From assembly GCF_001547525.1 (NCBI RefSeq), contig NZ_LNJP01000003.1:248001-312000 (forward strand): DNA of 64,000 bases, given 5' to 3'. This document shows positions 1-10,064 of this stretch, piece after piece (positions within the stretch are counted from its first letter, which is position 1; each line of letters opens with the position of its first letter). The position numbers and the translations under genes are program-made. The notes beneath the pieces are model-generated. The model worked only from the letters and a program-made list of their open reading frames with translations, was not told where the DNA came from and made no database searches. Origin of the DNA: Burkholderia anthina (lineage in GTDB: Bacteria; Pseudomonadota; Gammaproteobacteria; Burkholderiales; Burkholderiaceae).

Positions 1-1
1 C

Positions 2-613
2 CGAACCGGCGGCCGCGGGACGATCGCGTACGCGTTGAACGACTACTGGACGGTCAGCGCCGGGCTCGACACCAACGACAACTCGCTGCCGTGGAAAGCG
101 TATGCCGCGCACATCTGGGGCCGCTCCGCGAACGTCGAGGTCGTGTATCGCCAGAACGACCGGCGCGAAGTCAAGCTCAGCTACGGCGTGAGCCGCTACA
201 GCGATTCGAACCTGCACCAGGAGATCGCGGCGACCGCCACGCAGCGCGTGTATACGTCCGCGAACCAGCTCGTCAACGTCTCGCTGAACCTGGGCACGGA
301 CAGCAACACGCGGCGGGACGCGCCCTACTTCAGCCCCGGTCGCGACTACGCGGCCGCGGCGACCGTCATGCATCAACTGACGCTGTGGAAGAAGGGCGAC
401 CTCGGGCTGCGACAGCGCGTGTCGGTGTCGGGCGGCGCGTACAACGAGCGCGGCTTCGGCACCAGCCCGTTGTGGAGTGCGCGCATCGAGCACGCGTGGA
501 CGTTCAAGCACGACATCACGCTGAGCTACGGCGTCGAGGTCAGCAGCCACGCGTACGACGGCCAGCGCGAGCGCTCCGAAACCGGCTTCCTGTCGCTCAA
601 CCTGCCGTTTTAG
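2..613 (+). CDS. pgaA: PgaA C-terminal part, PNAG export porin (5' end outside window)
   Basis: The reading frame is open from base 2 to a TAG at 611-613, giving the last 203 residues. The text alternates polar and aromatic residues as outer-membrane beta-strands do and ends in a terminal Phe (LNLPF), the usual C-terminal signal of barrel proteins. No real start is visible; internal TTG/GTG codons are not credible starts. The identity rests mainly on the intact pgaB, pgaC and pgaD that follow in the canonical order, 13 bp downstream. PgaA is known to form the outer-membrane pore through which partly deacetylated poly-beta-1,6-N-acetylglucosamine leaves the cell. Confidence 0.85.
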   Translation, partial: RTGGRGTIAYALNDYWTVSAGLDTNDNSLPWKAYAAHIWGRSANVEVVYRQNDRREVKLSYGVSRYSDSNLHQEIAATATQRVYTSANQLVNVSLNLGTDSNTRRDAPYFSPGRDYAAAATVMHQLTLWKKGDLGLRQRVSVSGGAYNERGFGTSPLWSARIEHAWTFKHDITLSYGVEVSSHAYDGQRERSETGFLSLNLPF

Positions 614-626
614 AAAGGAGCCCTGA

Positions 627-2720
627 ATGCAATCCAGACGGACCTTCATGTGCGGATGCCTCGGCACGTTTGCCGCCTGTTCGCTGTTCCCGGGCGTGAG
701 CGGCGCCAAGATGATCGACCTGCTGCCGCCGTCCGACCCGGCCGACGGCAAGACGTTTCGCGTGATCTGCCTGCACGACGTGCGCGACAACCTGATGGCG
801 TCGTTTTCGTCGCCGACCGCGATCATCGATCCGTTCGCGGTCGATACCGGTACGCTGACCGCGATCTTCTCGTGGCTGCAGACCAACAACTACCACACCA
901 TCACGGTCAAGCAGATCGAGGCGTCGCGGCGCGGCGGCAAGCCGCTGCCGCCGCGCTCGGTGCTGCTCACGTTCGACGACGGCTTTCGCAGCCACTACAC
1001 GAAGGTGCTGCCGCTGCTGGAGCGCTTCAAGTATCCGGCCGTGATGGGCCTCGTCACCGCGTGGATCGACACGCCGCCGGATACGCCGATCCGCATCAGC
1101 GACAAGGTTCAGGTGCCGCGCGACTACTTCCTGTCGTGGGACGAGGTGAAGAAGCTCGGGCAGTCGGAATTCGTCGAGCTCGGCTGCCACACCCACAATC
1201 TGCATCATGGCGCGATCGCGAATCCGCAAGGCAACGAATTGCCGGCGACCACGTCGCACCTGTACCTGCAAGACCAGAAGCGCTATGAAACCGACGCCGA
1301 ATTCCACGCCCGCGTGCACGATGACCTGCAGACTTGCGTGCGGCGGATCCGCGAACGCACCGGCATCGTCGCGCGCTCGATGGTGTGGCCGTACGGCGCG
1401 GAAAACCAGCCCGTGCGCCAGATCTCGACATCGCTCGGCATGGACGTCCAGTTCAGCCTCGATGCCGGCCCGAATACGCCGGACGTGCCGCTCGACCGGC
1501 TCAGACGAATCCTGATGATGTACGACGTCGATATCGGCGGGTTCGAGCGCTCAATGCGCGAGCCGGCGTCGAACCGCGGCGACGTCGACATGCCCGAGCG
1601 TACCGTGCAGGTCGATCTCGACCAGGTCTACGACCCCGATCCCGCGCGGCAGGAAGCGAATCTCGGCAAGCTGATCGAGCGCATCTACCGGATGCAGCCG
1701 AAATCGGTATACCTGCAGGCGTATGCGGACCCGAAGGGCACGGGCGTGGCCGAAGCGGTGTATTTCCCGAACCGGCATCTGCCGATGCGTTCCGACCTGT
1801 TCTCGCGTGCCGCGTGGCAGCTCAACACGCGGTCCAACGTGCAGGTATACGCGTGGATGCCGGTGCTTGCGTTCCGGCCGCCGGCCGACAAGCTGCGCGC
1901 GCTCGAAGCCGTCAGCGCCTACGGCGGCGCGCCGGCCCGCGAGAACGGCGCGCGCATGTTCCGGCTGAGCCCGTTCGATCCCGATGCGCGGCTGATGATC
2001 CAGCAGGTCTACGAGGATCTCAGCAAGCACGCGTCGTTCAGCGGCATCCTGTTCGGCGACGACGCCGTGCTCGACGACTACGAGGATGCGGGCCGGCATG
2101 CGCTGCGCACCTATTCGCAATGGGGGCTGCCGGCCGACGTCGGCAAGATCCGCGAGAACCCCGACCTGATGAAGCGCTGGACGCGCCAGAAGACGCGCTA
2201 CCTGATCGACATGACCCGGCAGCTCGAACAGATCGTGCTGGCCCACCAGAACGCCGGCGACGTGCTGACCGCGCGCAACATCTTCGCGATGCCGGTGCTC
2301 AAGCCCGAATCGGAAGCGTGGTATGCGCAGAACTACGACGATTTCATCGCCGCCTACGACTACGTCGCGCTGATGGCCATGCCGTACATGGAACAGGCGA
2401 AGGACCCGGAAGGCTGGCTCGACCAGCTCGTGAAGGCGGTGCGCGCGAAGCAGCGCGGGCTGCAGCGCACCGTGTTCGAACTGCAGTCGTACGACTGGCG
2501 CGGGCAGAAGGCGGTGCCGGCCAGCACGCTGCTCGCGCAGATGCGGCGGCTGCGCAGCGAGGGCGCCGTGAATTTCGGCTACTACCCCGACAATTTCCTG
2601 ACCGGCCAGCCGGAGCTCGACGCGATGCGCGACGTGATGTCGCTGAAGTCGCGCCTCGACCCAACCTCCATCAACGCGCTGATGCAGATGCAGCAATCGC
2701 GGGGAACCAAGACGCCATGA
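627..2720 (+). CDS. pgaB: PgaB, poly-beta-1,6-N-acetylglucosamine N-deacetylase
   Basis: 697 residues, close to the family's usual length. An AAGGAG motif precedes the ATG. The N-terminus (SRRTFMCGCLGTFAACS) combines a twin-arginine-like motif with a lipobox-like Cys18, so it is probably an exported lipoprotein. A polysaccharide deacetylase domain spans about residues 40-300, with metal/catalytic motifs TFDD (115-118) and HTHNLHH (188-194). The C-terminal half (about 320-680) matches the glycoside-hydrolase-like domain of PgaB/HmsF in position and size. Known role: periplasmic deacetylation of PNAG, needed for export. Its TGA overlaps the pgaC start by 4 bp (ATGA), indicating translational coupling. 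Confidence 0.93.
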   Translation: MQSRRTFMCGCLGTFAACSLFPGVSGAKMIDLLPPSDPADGKTFRVICLHDVRDNLMASFSSPTAIIDPFAVDTGTLTAIFSWLQTNNYHTITVKQIEASRRGGKPLPPRSVLLTFDDGFRSHYTKVLPLLERFKYPAVMGLVTAWIDTPPDTPIRISDKVQVPRDYFLSWDEVKKLGQSEFVELGCHTHNLHHGAIANPQGNELPATTSHLYLQDQKRYETDAEFHARVHDDLQTCVRRIRERTGIVARSMVWPYGAENQPVRQISTSLGMDVQFSLDAGPNTPDVPLDRLRRILMMYDVDIGGFERSMREPASNRGDVDMPERTVQVDLDQVYDPDPARQEANLGKLIERIYRMQPKSVYLQAYADPKGTGVAEAVYFPNRHLPMRSDLFSRAAWQLNTRSNVQVYAWMPVLAFRPPADKLRALEAVSAYGGAPARENGARMFRLSPFDPDARLMIQQVYEDLSKHASFSGILFGDDAVLDDYEDAGRHALRTYSQWGLPADVGKIRENPDLMKRWTRQKTRYLIDMTRQLEQIVLAHQNAGDVLTARNIFAMPVLKPESEAWYAQNYDDFIAAYDYVALMAMPYMEQAKDPEGWLDQLVKAVRAKQRGLQRTVFELQSYDWRGQKAVPASTLLAQMRRLRSEGAVNFGYYPDNFLTGQPELDAMRDVMSLKSRLDPTSINALMQMQQSRGTKTP

Positions 2721-3988
2721 CCTCCCATAGCCTGATCCAGCGCCTGCAGGATTTCGTCTTCTACTATCCGTTCTTCATGTCGTATCTGTGGATGATCGGC
2801 GGCGTCGTGCACTACTTCCTGCTCGAGGAAGGCCGCGAGCTATCGACGCGCACGATCGCGTCGAGCGGCATTCCGAAGGTGTCGATCGTCGTGCCCTGCT
2901 TCAACGAAGCCGCGAACGCGCGCAGCGTGATCGCCCATCTGAACGGGATGCAGTATCCGAACTACGACATCATCGCGGTCAACGACGGCAGCAACGATCG
3001 CACCGGCGAGATCCTCAACGAGCTGGCCGTCGAGATCCCGCGGCTGCTCGTGATCCATCACGCGCGCAACGAAGGCAAGGCGGTCGGGCTCACGACCGCG
3101 GCCGCGGTATCCAACGCGGAATACCTGCTCTGTATCGACGGCGACGCGCTGCTCGCGCACGACGCGATCGGCTGGATGCTCGAACATTTCCTGACCGACC
3201 CGGGCGTGGGCGCGGTGACCGGCAACCCGCGCATCCGCACGCGCACGTCGCTGCTCGGCCGCATGCAGGTCGGCGAATTCTCGTCGATCGTCGGGCTGAT
3301 CAAGCGCACGCAGCAGGTATACGGCCGCATCTTCACGGTATCGGGCGTGATCACGATGTTCCGCAAGACCGCGCTCGCCGACGTCGGCTACTGGAGCTCG
3401 GACATGCTCACCGAGGACATCGACATCAGCTGGAAGCTGCAGTGCCGCGACTGGCGCGTCGTGTACGAGCCGCACGCGCTCAGCTGGATCCTGATGCCCG
3501 AGACGATCAAGGGGCTCTACCGGCAGCGGCTGCGCTGGTCCAAGGGCGGCATCCAGGTGCTGCTCAAGTACGCGGGCACGCTGATGCGGCCCACGCAGAT
3601 GATGATGTGGCCGCTGTTCGTCGAGTACCTGATCGGCATCGCGTGGGCGTACTCGATGTCGTTCATCCTGCTGCTCGCGCTGATCGACGTCGTCTACCCG
3701 CTTCCGCCGAACTGGCATGTGTCCGTGGTGCCGCACTGGCACGGGATGCTGCTGGTCGCGACCTGCATCCTGCAGCTGATCATCGGCAGCATGATCGATC
3801 GTCGTTACGACGAAAAACTCCTGATGTACTTCCTTGACACCATCTGGTACCCCGTCGCGTTCTGGCTGATCAGCATGATCACCACCGTCGTCGCCCTGCC
3901 CGCCGTCGTGCTGCGGGGCCGCGGCAAGCGCGCCGTTTGGGTCAGTCCCGACCGAGGCATTCAACATGAAGAACGCGCCGATTATTGA
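2717..3988 (+). CDS. pgaC: PgaC, membrane family-2 N-glycosyltransferase (PNAG synthase)
   Basis: 423 residues. Seen: an N-terminal membrane segment (about 14-34), a GT2 core beginning with IVVPCFNE (57-64), the DGD motif at 141-143, TED at 232-234 and QRLRW at 270-274, then several C-terminal membrane helices (about 300-400). This is the full motif set of processive GT2 polysaccharide synthases. The family polymerises UDP-GlcNAc into PNAG and moves it across the inner membrane together with PgaD. The ATG is chosen because it overlaps the pgaB stop as ATGA. In E. coli PgaC-PgaD is activated by cyclic-di-GMP, so the diguanylate cyclase genes elsewhere in this window are plausible but unproven regulators. 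Confidence 0.95.
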   Translation: MTSHSLIQRLQDFVFYYPFFMSYLWMIGGVVHYFLLEEGRELSTRTIASSGIPKVSIVVPCFNEAANARSVIAHLNGMQYPNYDIIAVNDGSNDRTGEILNELAVEIPRLLVIHHARNEGKAVGLTTAAAVSNAEYLLCIDGDALLAHDAIGWMLEHFLTDPGVGAVTGNPRIRTRTSLLGRMQVGEFSSIVGLIKRTQQVYGRIFTVSGVITMFRKTALADVGYWSSDMLTEDIDISWKLQCRDWRVVYEPHALSWILMPETIKGLYRQRLRWSKGGIQVLLKYAGTLMRPTQMMMWPLFVEYLIGIAWAYSMSFILLLALIDVVYPLPPNWHVSVVPHWHGMLLVATCILQLIIGSMIDRRYDEKLLMYFLDTIWYPVAFWLISMITTVVALPAVVLRGRGKRAVWVSPDRGIQHEERADY

Positions 3989-4454
3989 CCTTTCCCTGCG
4001 CGCCCCGCGCGACATGATCGCCGAACGCGGCGGCATCGTCGGGCCCGTGCTCGTCGCATGGTTCCGCCTCGTGCGGCCCGCGCTGGTCGGCGGTGTATGG
4101 GCATCGATCTGCATCTACACGTACCGCTACCTGCTGCCGTTCAACGAGGCCGAGATGCCGATCGAGCAGATCGTGTTCTACGTGACGAGCATCGCGCTGA
4201 TCGCCGGCACGATCGTCATGTGGCTGATCGCGGGACGCGTCGTGCATCCATTCGCCTATCGCCTGCGCGTGTCGAGGATAGTGCGGCGCTCGGCCAGCGT
4301 GAAGGTGCGCTCGGTGCCGCCGACCGCGTTCGCGAGCGAGCGCCGGCGCGGCGCGCGCCGCACGACGCGCATTCTCGTCGCGTCGCACGATGCGAACGGG
4401 TCGATTTCGGGCATCGAATGGGTCGCCCATGCCGGGCCGCAGCCCCGCGAATAG
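3966..4454 (+). CDS. pgaD: PgaD, PNAG synthase accessory membrane subunit
   Basis: 162 residues, starting 23 bp inside the end of pgaC. Two hydrophobic helices lie near the middle (about 33-57 and 72-97) and are followed by a basic, Arg-rich cytoplasmic tail, the simple architecture of PgaD. Sequence conservation in this family is low, so the call leans on position as the last gene of pgaABCD, the size and the two-helix topology. The tail is longer than in some homologues. Known role: it pairs with PgaC and is stabilised by cyclic-di-GMP to switch on synthesis. After it come 118 non-coding bases before glmS. Confidence 0.85.
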   Translation: MKNAPIIDLSLRAPRDMIAERGGIVGPVLVAWFRLVRPALVGGVWASICIYTYRYLLPFNEAEMPIEQIVFYVTSIALIAGTIVMWLIAGRVVHPFAYRLRVSRIVRRSASVKVRSVPPTAFASERRRGARRTTRILVASHDANGSISGIEWVAHAGPQPRE

Positions 4455-4572
4455 ATCGCCGGAGACGTGCCGCGCCGCGCGCGACGCTGCCGTGCGACGC
4501 GGCACCGCTCCTGACATCGTGCTGCCGCGCATCGCGCGCCAGCCAGAAAACTTCCTGGAGACGAGGTGAATC

Positions 4573-6396
4573 ATGTGCGGAATCGTCGGAGCAAGCGGCC
4601 TGAACAATCAGGTGCCGCAACTGGTCAATGCACTGAGCCGGCTCGAATATCGCGGCTACGATTCGTGCGGCATCGCCGTTCAGGGCGACGGTCGCCTGCG
4701 CAGCGAACGCACGCTGCGACGCGTGACGGACCTGCAGGATCGCGTGCTGACGCTCGGCCTCGAAGCGCAAACCTGCATCGCGCATACGCGCTGGGCCACA
4801 CATGGCGCGCCGTCTGAAATGAACGCGCATCCGATCATGTCAGGCGACACGATCGCCGTCGTGCACAACGGGATCATCGAGAACCACGACACGCTGCGCG
4901 CCGAACTGAAGCAACGCGGCTATACGTTTCGCGGGCAGACCGACACCGAGGTCATCGCACACCTGATCCACAGCCTCTATCGCGACGACCTGTTCGACGC
5001 GGTGGTGCGCGCGGTCAAACGGCTGCACGGCGCGTACGCGATCGCGGTGCTCGGCGCGCGCGAGCCGCAGCGCCTCGTCGCCGCGCGCGCCGGCTCGCCG
5101 CTCGTGATCGGCATCGGCGCCGAGCAGAACTACCTCGCGTCCGACTGCGCGGCGCTCGGCGACCTGACCGACCGCTTCGTGTACCTGGAGGACGGCGACG
5201 TCGCGCTGATCACGCCGGATCGCATCGCCGTGGTCGATGCGGGCGGGCAGGAAGCACGGCGCCCTTTGTGCGAAGTGAAGGCGCGCGCGGACGATGCCGC
5301 GCTCGGCCCGTACCAGCACTTCATGCAGAAGGAAATCTTCGAGCAACCGAAGGCGATCGACAGCACGCTCGACGGCATCGACACGATCTCGCCGGCGCTG
5401 TTCGACGCGACGGAAGGCACGCGCGCGCTGCTGTCGCGAGTCAGAAGCGTGCTGCTGCTCGGCTGCGGCACCAGCTATTACGCGGGCCTCACGGCGAAGT
5501 ACTGGCTCGAAAGCATCGCGGGCGTGCCGGCCCAGGTCGAGATCGCCAGCGAATACCGCTACCGCGACACGGTGGCCGATCCGCGCACGCTCGTCGTCGG
5601 CATCTCGCAGTCGGGCGAAACGGCCGACACCATCGGCGCGATCGAGCAGGCGCGCACGATGGGCCAGGATTTGTCGATGGCGATCTGCAACGTCGCGACC
5701 AGCACGATCGCGCGCAACGCGCCACTGCGGTTCCTGACGCGGGCCGGCGCCGAACTCGGCGTCGCGTCGACCAAGGCGTTCACCACGCAGCTCGTCGCGC
5801 TGTTCTTGCTGACGCTGACGCTCGCGCAACTGCGCGGCCGACTCGATGCCGCGCAAGTCGCGACGCACCTGAAACAGTTGCGCGCGCTGCCCGAGCGCAT
5901 CGGCCACGCGCTCGCGCTGGAAACGCAGATCATGGGCTGGGCCACGAAATTCGCGCGCACCGAGAACGCGCTGTTCCTCGGCCGCGGCATCCATTTCCCG
6001 ATCGCACTGGAAGGCGCCCTGAAGCTGAAGGAAGTGTCGTACATCCACGCGGAAGGCTATGCGGCCGGCGAGCTGAAGCACGGGCCGCTCGCGCTCGTCA
6101 CGAGCGCGATGCCGGTCGTCACGATCGCGCCGGACGACCGCCTGTTCCAGAAGCTGAAGTCCAACATGGCCGAGGTGCGTGCACGCGGCGGCCGGCTTTA
6201 CGTGCTGGCCGGCAGTCAGCTCGAGATCGACGCCGACCGCGACACGCACCTGATCCGCGTGCGCGAATCGGGCGACCTGCTGTCGCCGATCGTCAATGTG
6301 ATTCCGTTGCAACTGCTCGCGTATCACGTCGGCTGCGCGCGCGGCGCCGACGTCGACAAGCCGCGCAACCTCGCGAAATCGGTAACCGTCGAATGA
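4573..6396 (+). CDS. glmS: Glutamine--fructose-6-phosphate aminotransferase (isomerizing)
   Basis: 607 residues, the normal GlmS length. The mature N-terminus would be Cys2 (MCGIVG), the nucleophile of the glutaminase domain (about 1-240). Two SIS sugar-isomerase domains follow, with GCGTSYYAG near residue 296 and the catalytic tail AKSVTVE at the end. The enzyme makes glucosamine-6-phosphate, the entry step to UDP-GlcNAc. A good Shine-Dalgarno stretch (CCTGGAGACGAGG) precedes the ATG. Sitting behind pgaABCD in the same direction, it may be a dedicated copy that supplies PNAG synthesis. Whether a second housekeeping glmS exists cannot be seen from this window. Its stop overlaps the next start (ATGA). 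Confidence 0.93.
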   Translation: MCGIVGASGLNNQVPQLVNALSRLEYRGYDSCGIAVQGDGRLRSERTLRRVTDLQDRVLTLGLEAQTCIAHTRWATHGAPSEMNAHPIMSGDTIAVVHNGIIENHDTLRAELKQRGYTFRGQTDTEVIAHLIHSLYRDDLFDAVVRAVKRLHGAYAIAVLGAREPQRLVAARAGSPLVIGIGAEQNYLASDCAALGDLTDRFVYLEDGDVALITPDRIAVVDAGGQEARRPLCEVKARADDAALGPYQHFMQKEIFEQPKAIDSTLDGIDTISPALFDATEGTRALLSRVRSVLLLGCGTSYYAGLTAKYWLESIAGVPAQVEIASEYRYRDTVADPRTLVVGISQSGETADTIGAIEQARTMGQDLSMAICNVATSTIARNAPLRFLTRAGAELGVASTKAFTTQLVALFLLTLTLAQLRGRLDAAQVATHLKQLRALPERIGHALALETQIMGWATKFARTENALFLGRGIHFPIALEGALKLKEVSYIHAEGYAAGELKHGPLALVTSAMPVVTIAPDDRLFQKLKSNMAEVRARGGRLYVLAGSQLEIDADRDTHLIRVRESGDLLSPIVNVIPLQLLAYHVGCARGADVDKPRNLAKSVTVE

Positions 6397-7661
6397 TGCG
6401 GCGAACGCGCCCGGTACAGGCCGTCGTGCGGCTGGCCGCGGCTGCCGTTTGCGGCGCCGGCGGCATCGGCACGGCGTCGCCGCCGGCCTTCGCCGGCGCG
6501 CCGATCGTGCATACGGTCACGGTGTCGAACGTCCCGTCGCCGCAGGACAGCGGCGACCCGCGGCGCTTCATGCACGGGATCGGCGTGGCCGACGCCGGCG
6601 ACGGCAAACGCTGGGTGTTCTTCAGCAGCTCGGGCATCGTGCCGCGCGGCGCGCTCCGCGGCGGCAACTGGCCGCATGACGTGTACGTCGGCGAATGGCT
6701 GCCCGGCGGGACGCGCGTGCTGCACGTGCGCACGTTCATCAGCCGCCCCGAGGCGCAGGAACCCGTGTCGATCGCGCAAAACGCGCGCGGCGACATCTTC
6801 GTCACGTTCGAGGACGGCTGGAACGCGCCGCAGGAAGTCAGCCAGCGCTACGGCGTCTACCGCCGCGACCTGAAACCGGTCAAGCCCTACCCGAACGACG
6901 TCGAATCGGGCGGCCATTCGGGGCATGTCGCGACGGCCGGCGACCGCTTCGTCGTGTTCTATTCGGCCGACTGGGTCAACGGCGGCGGTGTCGACAACCT
7001 CGGCAGCGGAAACGGTGTCTACCTGAAAACCTACGATGCGGCCGGGCGCGTACTGAACCATGTCGCGGTCGCGCCGCGCCGCCGCGAGTGGTGGCCCGTG
7101 ATCGCGGGCTCGCCGCGCAACGCGCTGCTCGTGTGGCAGAAGTTCATCGAAGGCAGCACGGACGCGACGCTCGAATACGCGATGTTCGATCCGATCACAG
7201 CGAAGCTGGAAAAACTCGGATCGCTGAACGACGCGATCCAGTACTACGTGTATTCAGCCGCCTATGTGCCGGAGATCGACCGTTTCATCGTCGTCACGAC
7301 GACGGCGGACGATCGCGGCGTCGCGATGCTGATCGCGCCGGACGGCCGCCGCACGGCGACGCTCGATTGCCTGCCGGCGTCGGTGCGCGAATCGGACCTC
7401 GGTGTCGCCGGCACGCACGCGTATGTGCCGACCCGCGACGGGCGGCTGCTGACGCTCGCGCTTGGGCCGGCGAACATTGCAGTGAGCGGCGTGCAACGCT
7501 CGCCGATTCCTTGGGGTTCGACCGGCATCGCCGGTTTCCCGGCGCGCGGCACGGCGATGCATTTCGTATCGCTGACGCCGTCGGGGATGCGTGAAGCCGA
7601 TTTCGAGCCAGCGCAACGCACACCCATGCCGAAAAGCGAAGCGGCTTGTTCGAGTCATTGA
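6393..7661 (+). CDS. Secreted protein of unknown function, possibly beta-propeller
   Basis: 422 residues beginning ATGATG, overlapping the glmS stop by 4 bp, so translationally coupled to it. The N-terminus is basic then hydrophobic and ends in SPPAFAGAP, a convincing signal peptide with cleavage near residue 33. The mature part has repeated short beta-rich stretches with Trp, Tyr and Asp-rich loops (for example [32 protein letters not shown]), which resembles sialidase/propeller-type folds. No catalytic signature is clear. Its place at the end of the pga-glmS gene row suggests a role in the biofilm matrix or envelope, but that is inference only. Confidence 0.75.
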   Translation: MMRRTRPVQAVVRLAAAAVCGAGGIGTASPPAFAGAPIVHTVTVSNVPSPQDSGDPRRFMHGIGVADAGDGKRWVFFSSSGIVPRGALRGGNWPHDVYVGEWLPGGTRVLHVRTFISRPEAQEPVSIAQNARGDIFVTFEDGWNAPQEVSQRYGVYRRDLKPVKPYPNDVESGGHSGHVATAGDRFVVFYSADWVNGGGVDNLGSGNGVYLKTYDAAGRVLNHVAVAPRRREWWPVIAGSPRNALLVWQKFIEGSTDATLEYAMFDPITAKLEKLGSLNDAIQYYVYSAAYVPEIDRFIVVTTTADDRGVAMLIAPDGRRTATLDCLPASVRESDLGVAGTHAYVPTRDGRLLTLALGPANIAVSGVQRSPIPWGSTGIAGFPARGTAMHFVSLTPSGMREADFEPAQRTPMPKSEAACSSH

Positions 7662-7940
7662 CGACGATGGCCGGTCACGCAATGTCGTGAACGCGGGCAG
7701 ACCGCGTGTCGCCACCGTGAGCGTTCTCCCTCCGTGGTCCGAACCGCGATGACGACACCTCGCCCACGCGGCGCCCCGTTGGTCGGACCCACTGTCGCGG
7801 GCCGGTCCGGTCATCACCGCCGCGCCCTTGCGCGCCGAATTGGCCAGCGCCGCCCGTACCGGATAGACTGTCGCCCGATTCCTTCCATCGGCCGCGGCGC
7901 CCCGCCTGCCGCCGCCGGAACGCCCCTTCCCGGAGAACGA

Positions 7941-8777
7941 ATGCTGAAGCGCCAGTGGTTTTCGCTCGTGCTGCTGACGGTCTGCCTGCTCGGGCAACGC
8001 GCGTCGGCTCAGTCCACGCTCGAACTCGACACCGACGGCACGGCCCGCGCCCTCACCCGCCAGACGCTGCTCGCGCGTCCGGACGCGACCGACATCCACG
8101 TGCCGCGCGACATCGCATACGGCCGGCCGATGACGTTCCGCGCGGTGCCGTTCGCCGCGCTGCTCGGCGACACGCCGCTGCCGGCCGACGGCGTGCTCGA
8201 AACGCGCGCGGCCGACGGTTTCGCCGCGCAATTGCCGCTCGATCTCGTGCGCCGCCGCGCGCCGGCCGGCGCGGTCCCGTGGCTCGCGATCGAGGATCCG
8301 GCCCATCCGTGGCCGAAGCTGCCCGGCAAGCAGGTCGGCGCGGGGCCGTTCTATCTCGTGTGGCTCGGCCCGGACGCGTCGTCGGTGCGTGGCGAACAGT
8401 GGCCGTACCAGATCGTGCGCATCACGATCGAATCGTCGCCGCTCGCGCGCTGGCCGTCGCTCGCCGTCGATGCCGCGTTGCCCGCGAACGATCCGGCCCG
8501 CGCGGGCCAGCGGCTGTTCGTCACGCAATGTCTCGCGTGCCATCGCATCGACGGGGCGGGCAGCAGCCACGCCGGCCCCGACCTGAACACGCCGATGAAT
8601 CCGGTCGACTACTTCCAGCCCGCCGCACTGCGCCGCTACATCCGCAACCCGGCGTCGGTACGCGACTGGCCGGGCCGCAGCATGCCGGCGTTTCCGCCCG
8701 AACAGTTGAGCGACCGCGAACTCGACCAGATCGTCGCGTATCTCGCGTATATGGCACGGCGCAAGGCGGGGAAGTAA
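7941..8777 (+). CDS. Periplasmic cytochrome c with N-terminal pterin-domain-like region
   Basis: 278 residues. The start at 7941 is preferred because it gives a clean signal peptide (MLKRQWFSLVLLTVCLLGQR..ASAQ) and has GGAGAA 5-10 bp upstream. Residues 25-180 resemble the small oxidoreductase 'molybdopterin-binding-like' domain found fused to cytochromes. A single haem site CLACH lies at 197-201 and a probable axial Met in GRSMPAFPP near 250, so this is a class I mono-haem cytochrome. The electron donor is unknown; no partner dehydrogenase lies beside it. The 279 bases upstream (7662-7940) hold no convincing gene. Confidence 0.75.
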   Translation: MLKRQWFSLVLLTVCLLGQRASAQSTLELDTDGTARALTRQTLLARPDATDIHVPRDIAYGRPMTFRAVPFAALLGDTPLPADGVLETRAADGFAAQLPLDLVRRRAPAGAVPWLAIEDPAHPWPKLPGKQVGAGPFYLVWLGPDASSVRGEQWPYQIVRITIESSPLARWPSLAVDAALPANDPARAGQRLFVTQCLACHRIDGAGSSHAGPDLNTPMNPVDYFQPAALRRYIRNPASVRDWPGRSMPAFPPEQLSDRELDQIVAYLAYMARRKAGK

Positions 8778-8813
8778 CGCGAGCGCTCCGCCGCCCGGCC
8801 GCACTCGTCGCGC

Positions 8814-10064
8814 TCAGGGTTCCTGCGCGCTCCGCAACACCGCGCGCAACAACACGTCGGCGCCCGCCGTCGCCCATTCCGGCGTAATCGCTTCGGCCTC
8901 GTTGTGGCTCAGCCCGTCCACACACGGGACGAAGATCATCCCGGTCGGCGCGACACGCGCGACATAGCACGCGTCGTGTCCCGCACCGGACACGATGTCC
9001 ATGTGCGACAACCCGAGCGCGCGGGCCGCGTCGCGCACCGTGTCGATACAGCGGGGCGCGAACGGCACCGGCGCATACGTGAAAATCTGCTCGATTCGCA
9101 CGCCGAGGCCGGTTTCGTCGGCAACGCGCGCGAGCTCCGCGCGCAGCGCCGCGTCCAGTTCGTCGAGGACCGCATCATCGGGATGCCGGAATTCCACCGT
9201 GAAAAAACAGCCGCCCGGCACTGTATTGCGCGAATTCGGCCGCGCCTCGATCATCCCGACCGTTGCGCGCGCATCCGGTGCGTAACGGCGGCCGAGTTCG
9301 TCGACGAACGAGATCATCCGCGCGGCGCCCACCAGCGCGTCGCGACGAAACTCCATTGGCGTCGTACCGGCGTGCGCATCGACCCCGGTCAGCGTCACCT
9401 CGTACCAGCGCTGCCCCTGCCCCGCCGTCACGACGCCGATCGTCTTGCCGGCCCGTTCGAGAATCGCGCCCTGTTCGATATGCAGTTCGTACGCGGCGTG
9501 CACCGGATAGCCGCCGACCGGCTCCGTGCCCGCGTAGCCGATCCGTTCGAGTTCCTCGCCGATCGACCGGCCCGCGCCGTCGGTGCGCGACAGCCCGTAT
9601 TCGAGCGTATAGACGCCCGAGAACACGCCGGCCGACACCATCGCCGGCGCGAAGCGCGAGCCTTCCTCGTTGGTCCAGATCACGACGTCGACCGGGCGTT
9701 CGGTCTCGATGCCCGCGTCGTTCAGCGCGCGCACGACCTCGAGCCCGCCGAGCACGCCGTAGATGCCGTCGTAGCGGCCGCCGGTCGGCTGCGAATCGGC
9801 GTGCGAGCCCGTCATCACGGGTGCGGCGCCCGGATTGCGGCCCGCGCGGCGCGCGAACACGTTGCCCATCCGATCGACGCGCACCGTGCAGCCGGCGTCG
9901 CGCGCCCACTGCACGAACAGGTCGCGCGACTCGCGGTCGAGATCGGTCAGCGCGAGACGGCAGACGCCGCCCTTCGGCGTCGCGCCGATCTGCGCCATCC
10001 GTTCGAGCGACGCCCACAGACGGTCGCCGTCGACGCGCGGCATGGTCACGGTAGCGTCATGCAT
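8814..10064 (-). CDS. Zn-dependent N-carbamoyl-L-amino-acid hydrolase (M20 family)
   Basis: 416 residues from the ATG at 10064; an earlier in-frame ATG at 10094 lies inside the previous gene and is less likely. M20-type metal ligands are visible: GSHADS with His88, Asp99 in GGRYDG, the acidic pair in TNEEGSRF (133-134), and His in YELHIEQG near 200. This is the pattern of the allantoate amidohydrolase/N-carbamoylase (HyuC-like) group. It overlaps the upstream ATC-hydrolase-like gene by 8 bp. In Pseudomonas an ATC hydrolase and an N-carbamoyl-L-cysteine hydrolase act in sequence to give L-cysteine, so this gene could do the second step. An allantoate or other ureido substrate remains possible. 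Confidence 0.85.
   Translation of the reverse strand: MHDATVTMPRVDGDRLWASLERMAQIGATPKGGVCRLALTDLDRESRDLFVQWARDAGCTVRVDRMGNVFARRAGRNPGAAPVMTGSHADSQPTGGRYDGIYGVLGGLEVVRALNDAGIETERPVDVVIWTNEEGSRFAPAMVSAGVFSGVYTLEYGLSRTDGAGRSIGEELERIGYAGTEPVGGYPVHAAYELHIEQGAILERAGKTIGVVTAGQGQRWYEVTLTGVDAHAGTTPMEFRRDALVGAARMISFVDELGRRYAPDARATVGMIEARPNSRNTVPGGCFFTVEFRHPDDAVLDELDAALRAELARVADETGLGVRIEQIFTYAPVPFAPRCIDTVRDAARALGLSHMDIVSGAGHDACYVARVAPTGMIFVPCVDGLSHNEAEAITPEWATAGADVLLRAVLRSAQEP

Noticed and set aside
1334..3988. Long frame upstream of pgaC
   Set aside because: The 5' half is a shadow of pgaB. PgaC starts at 2717 with ATGA coupling.
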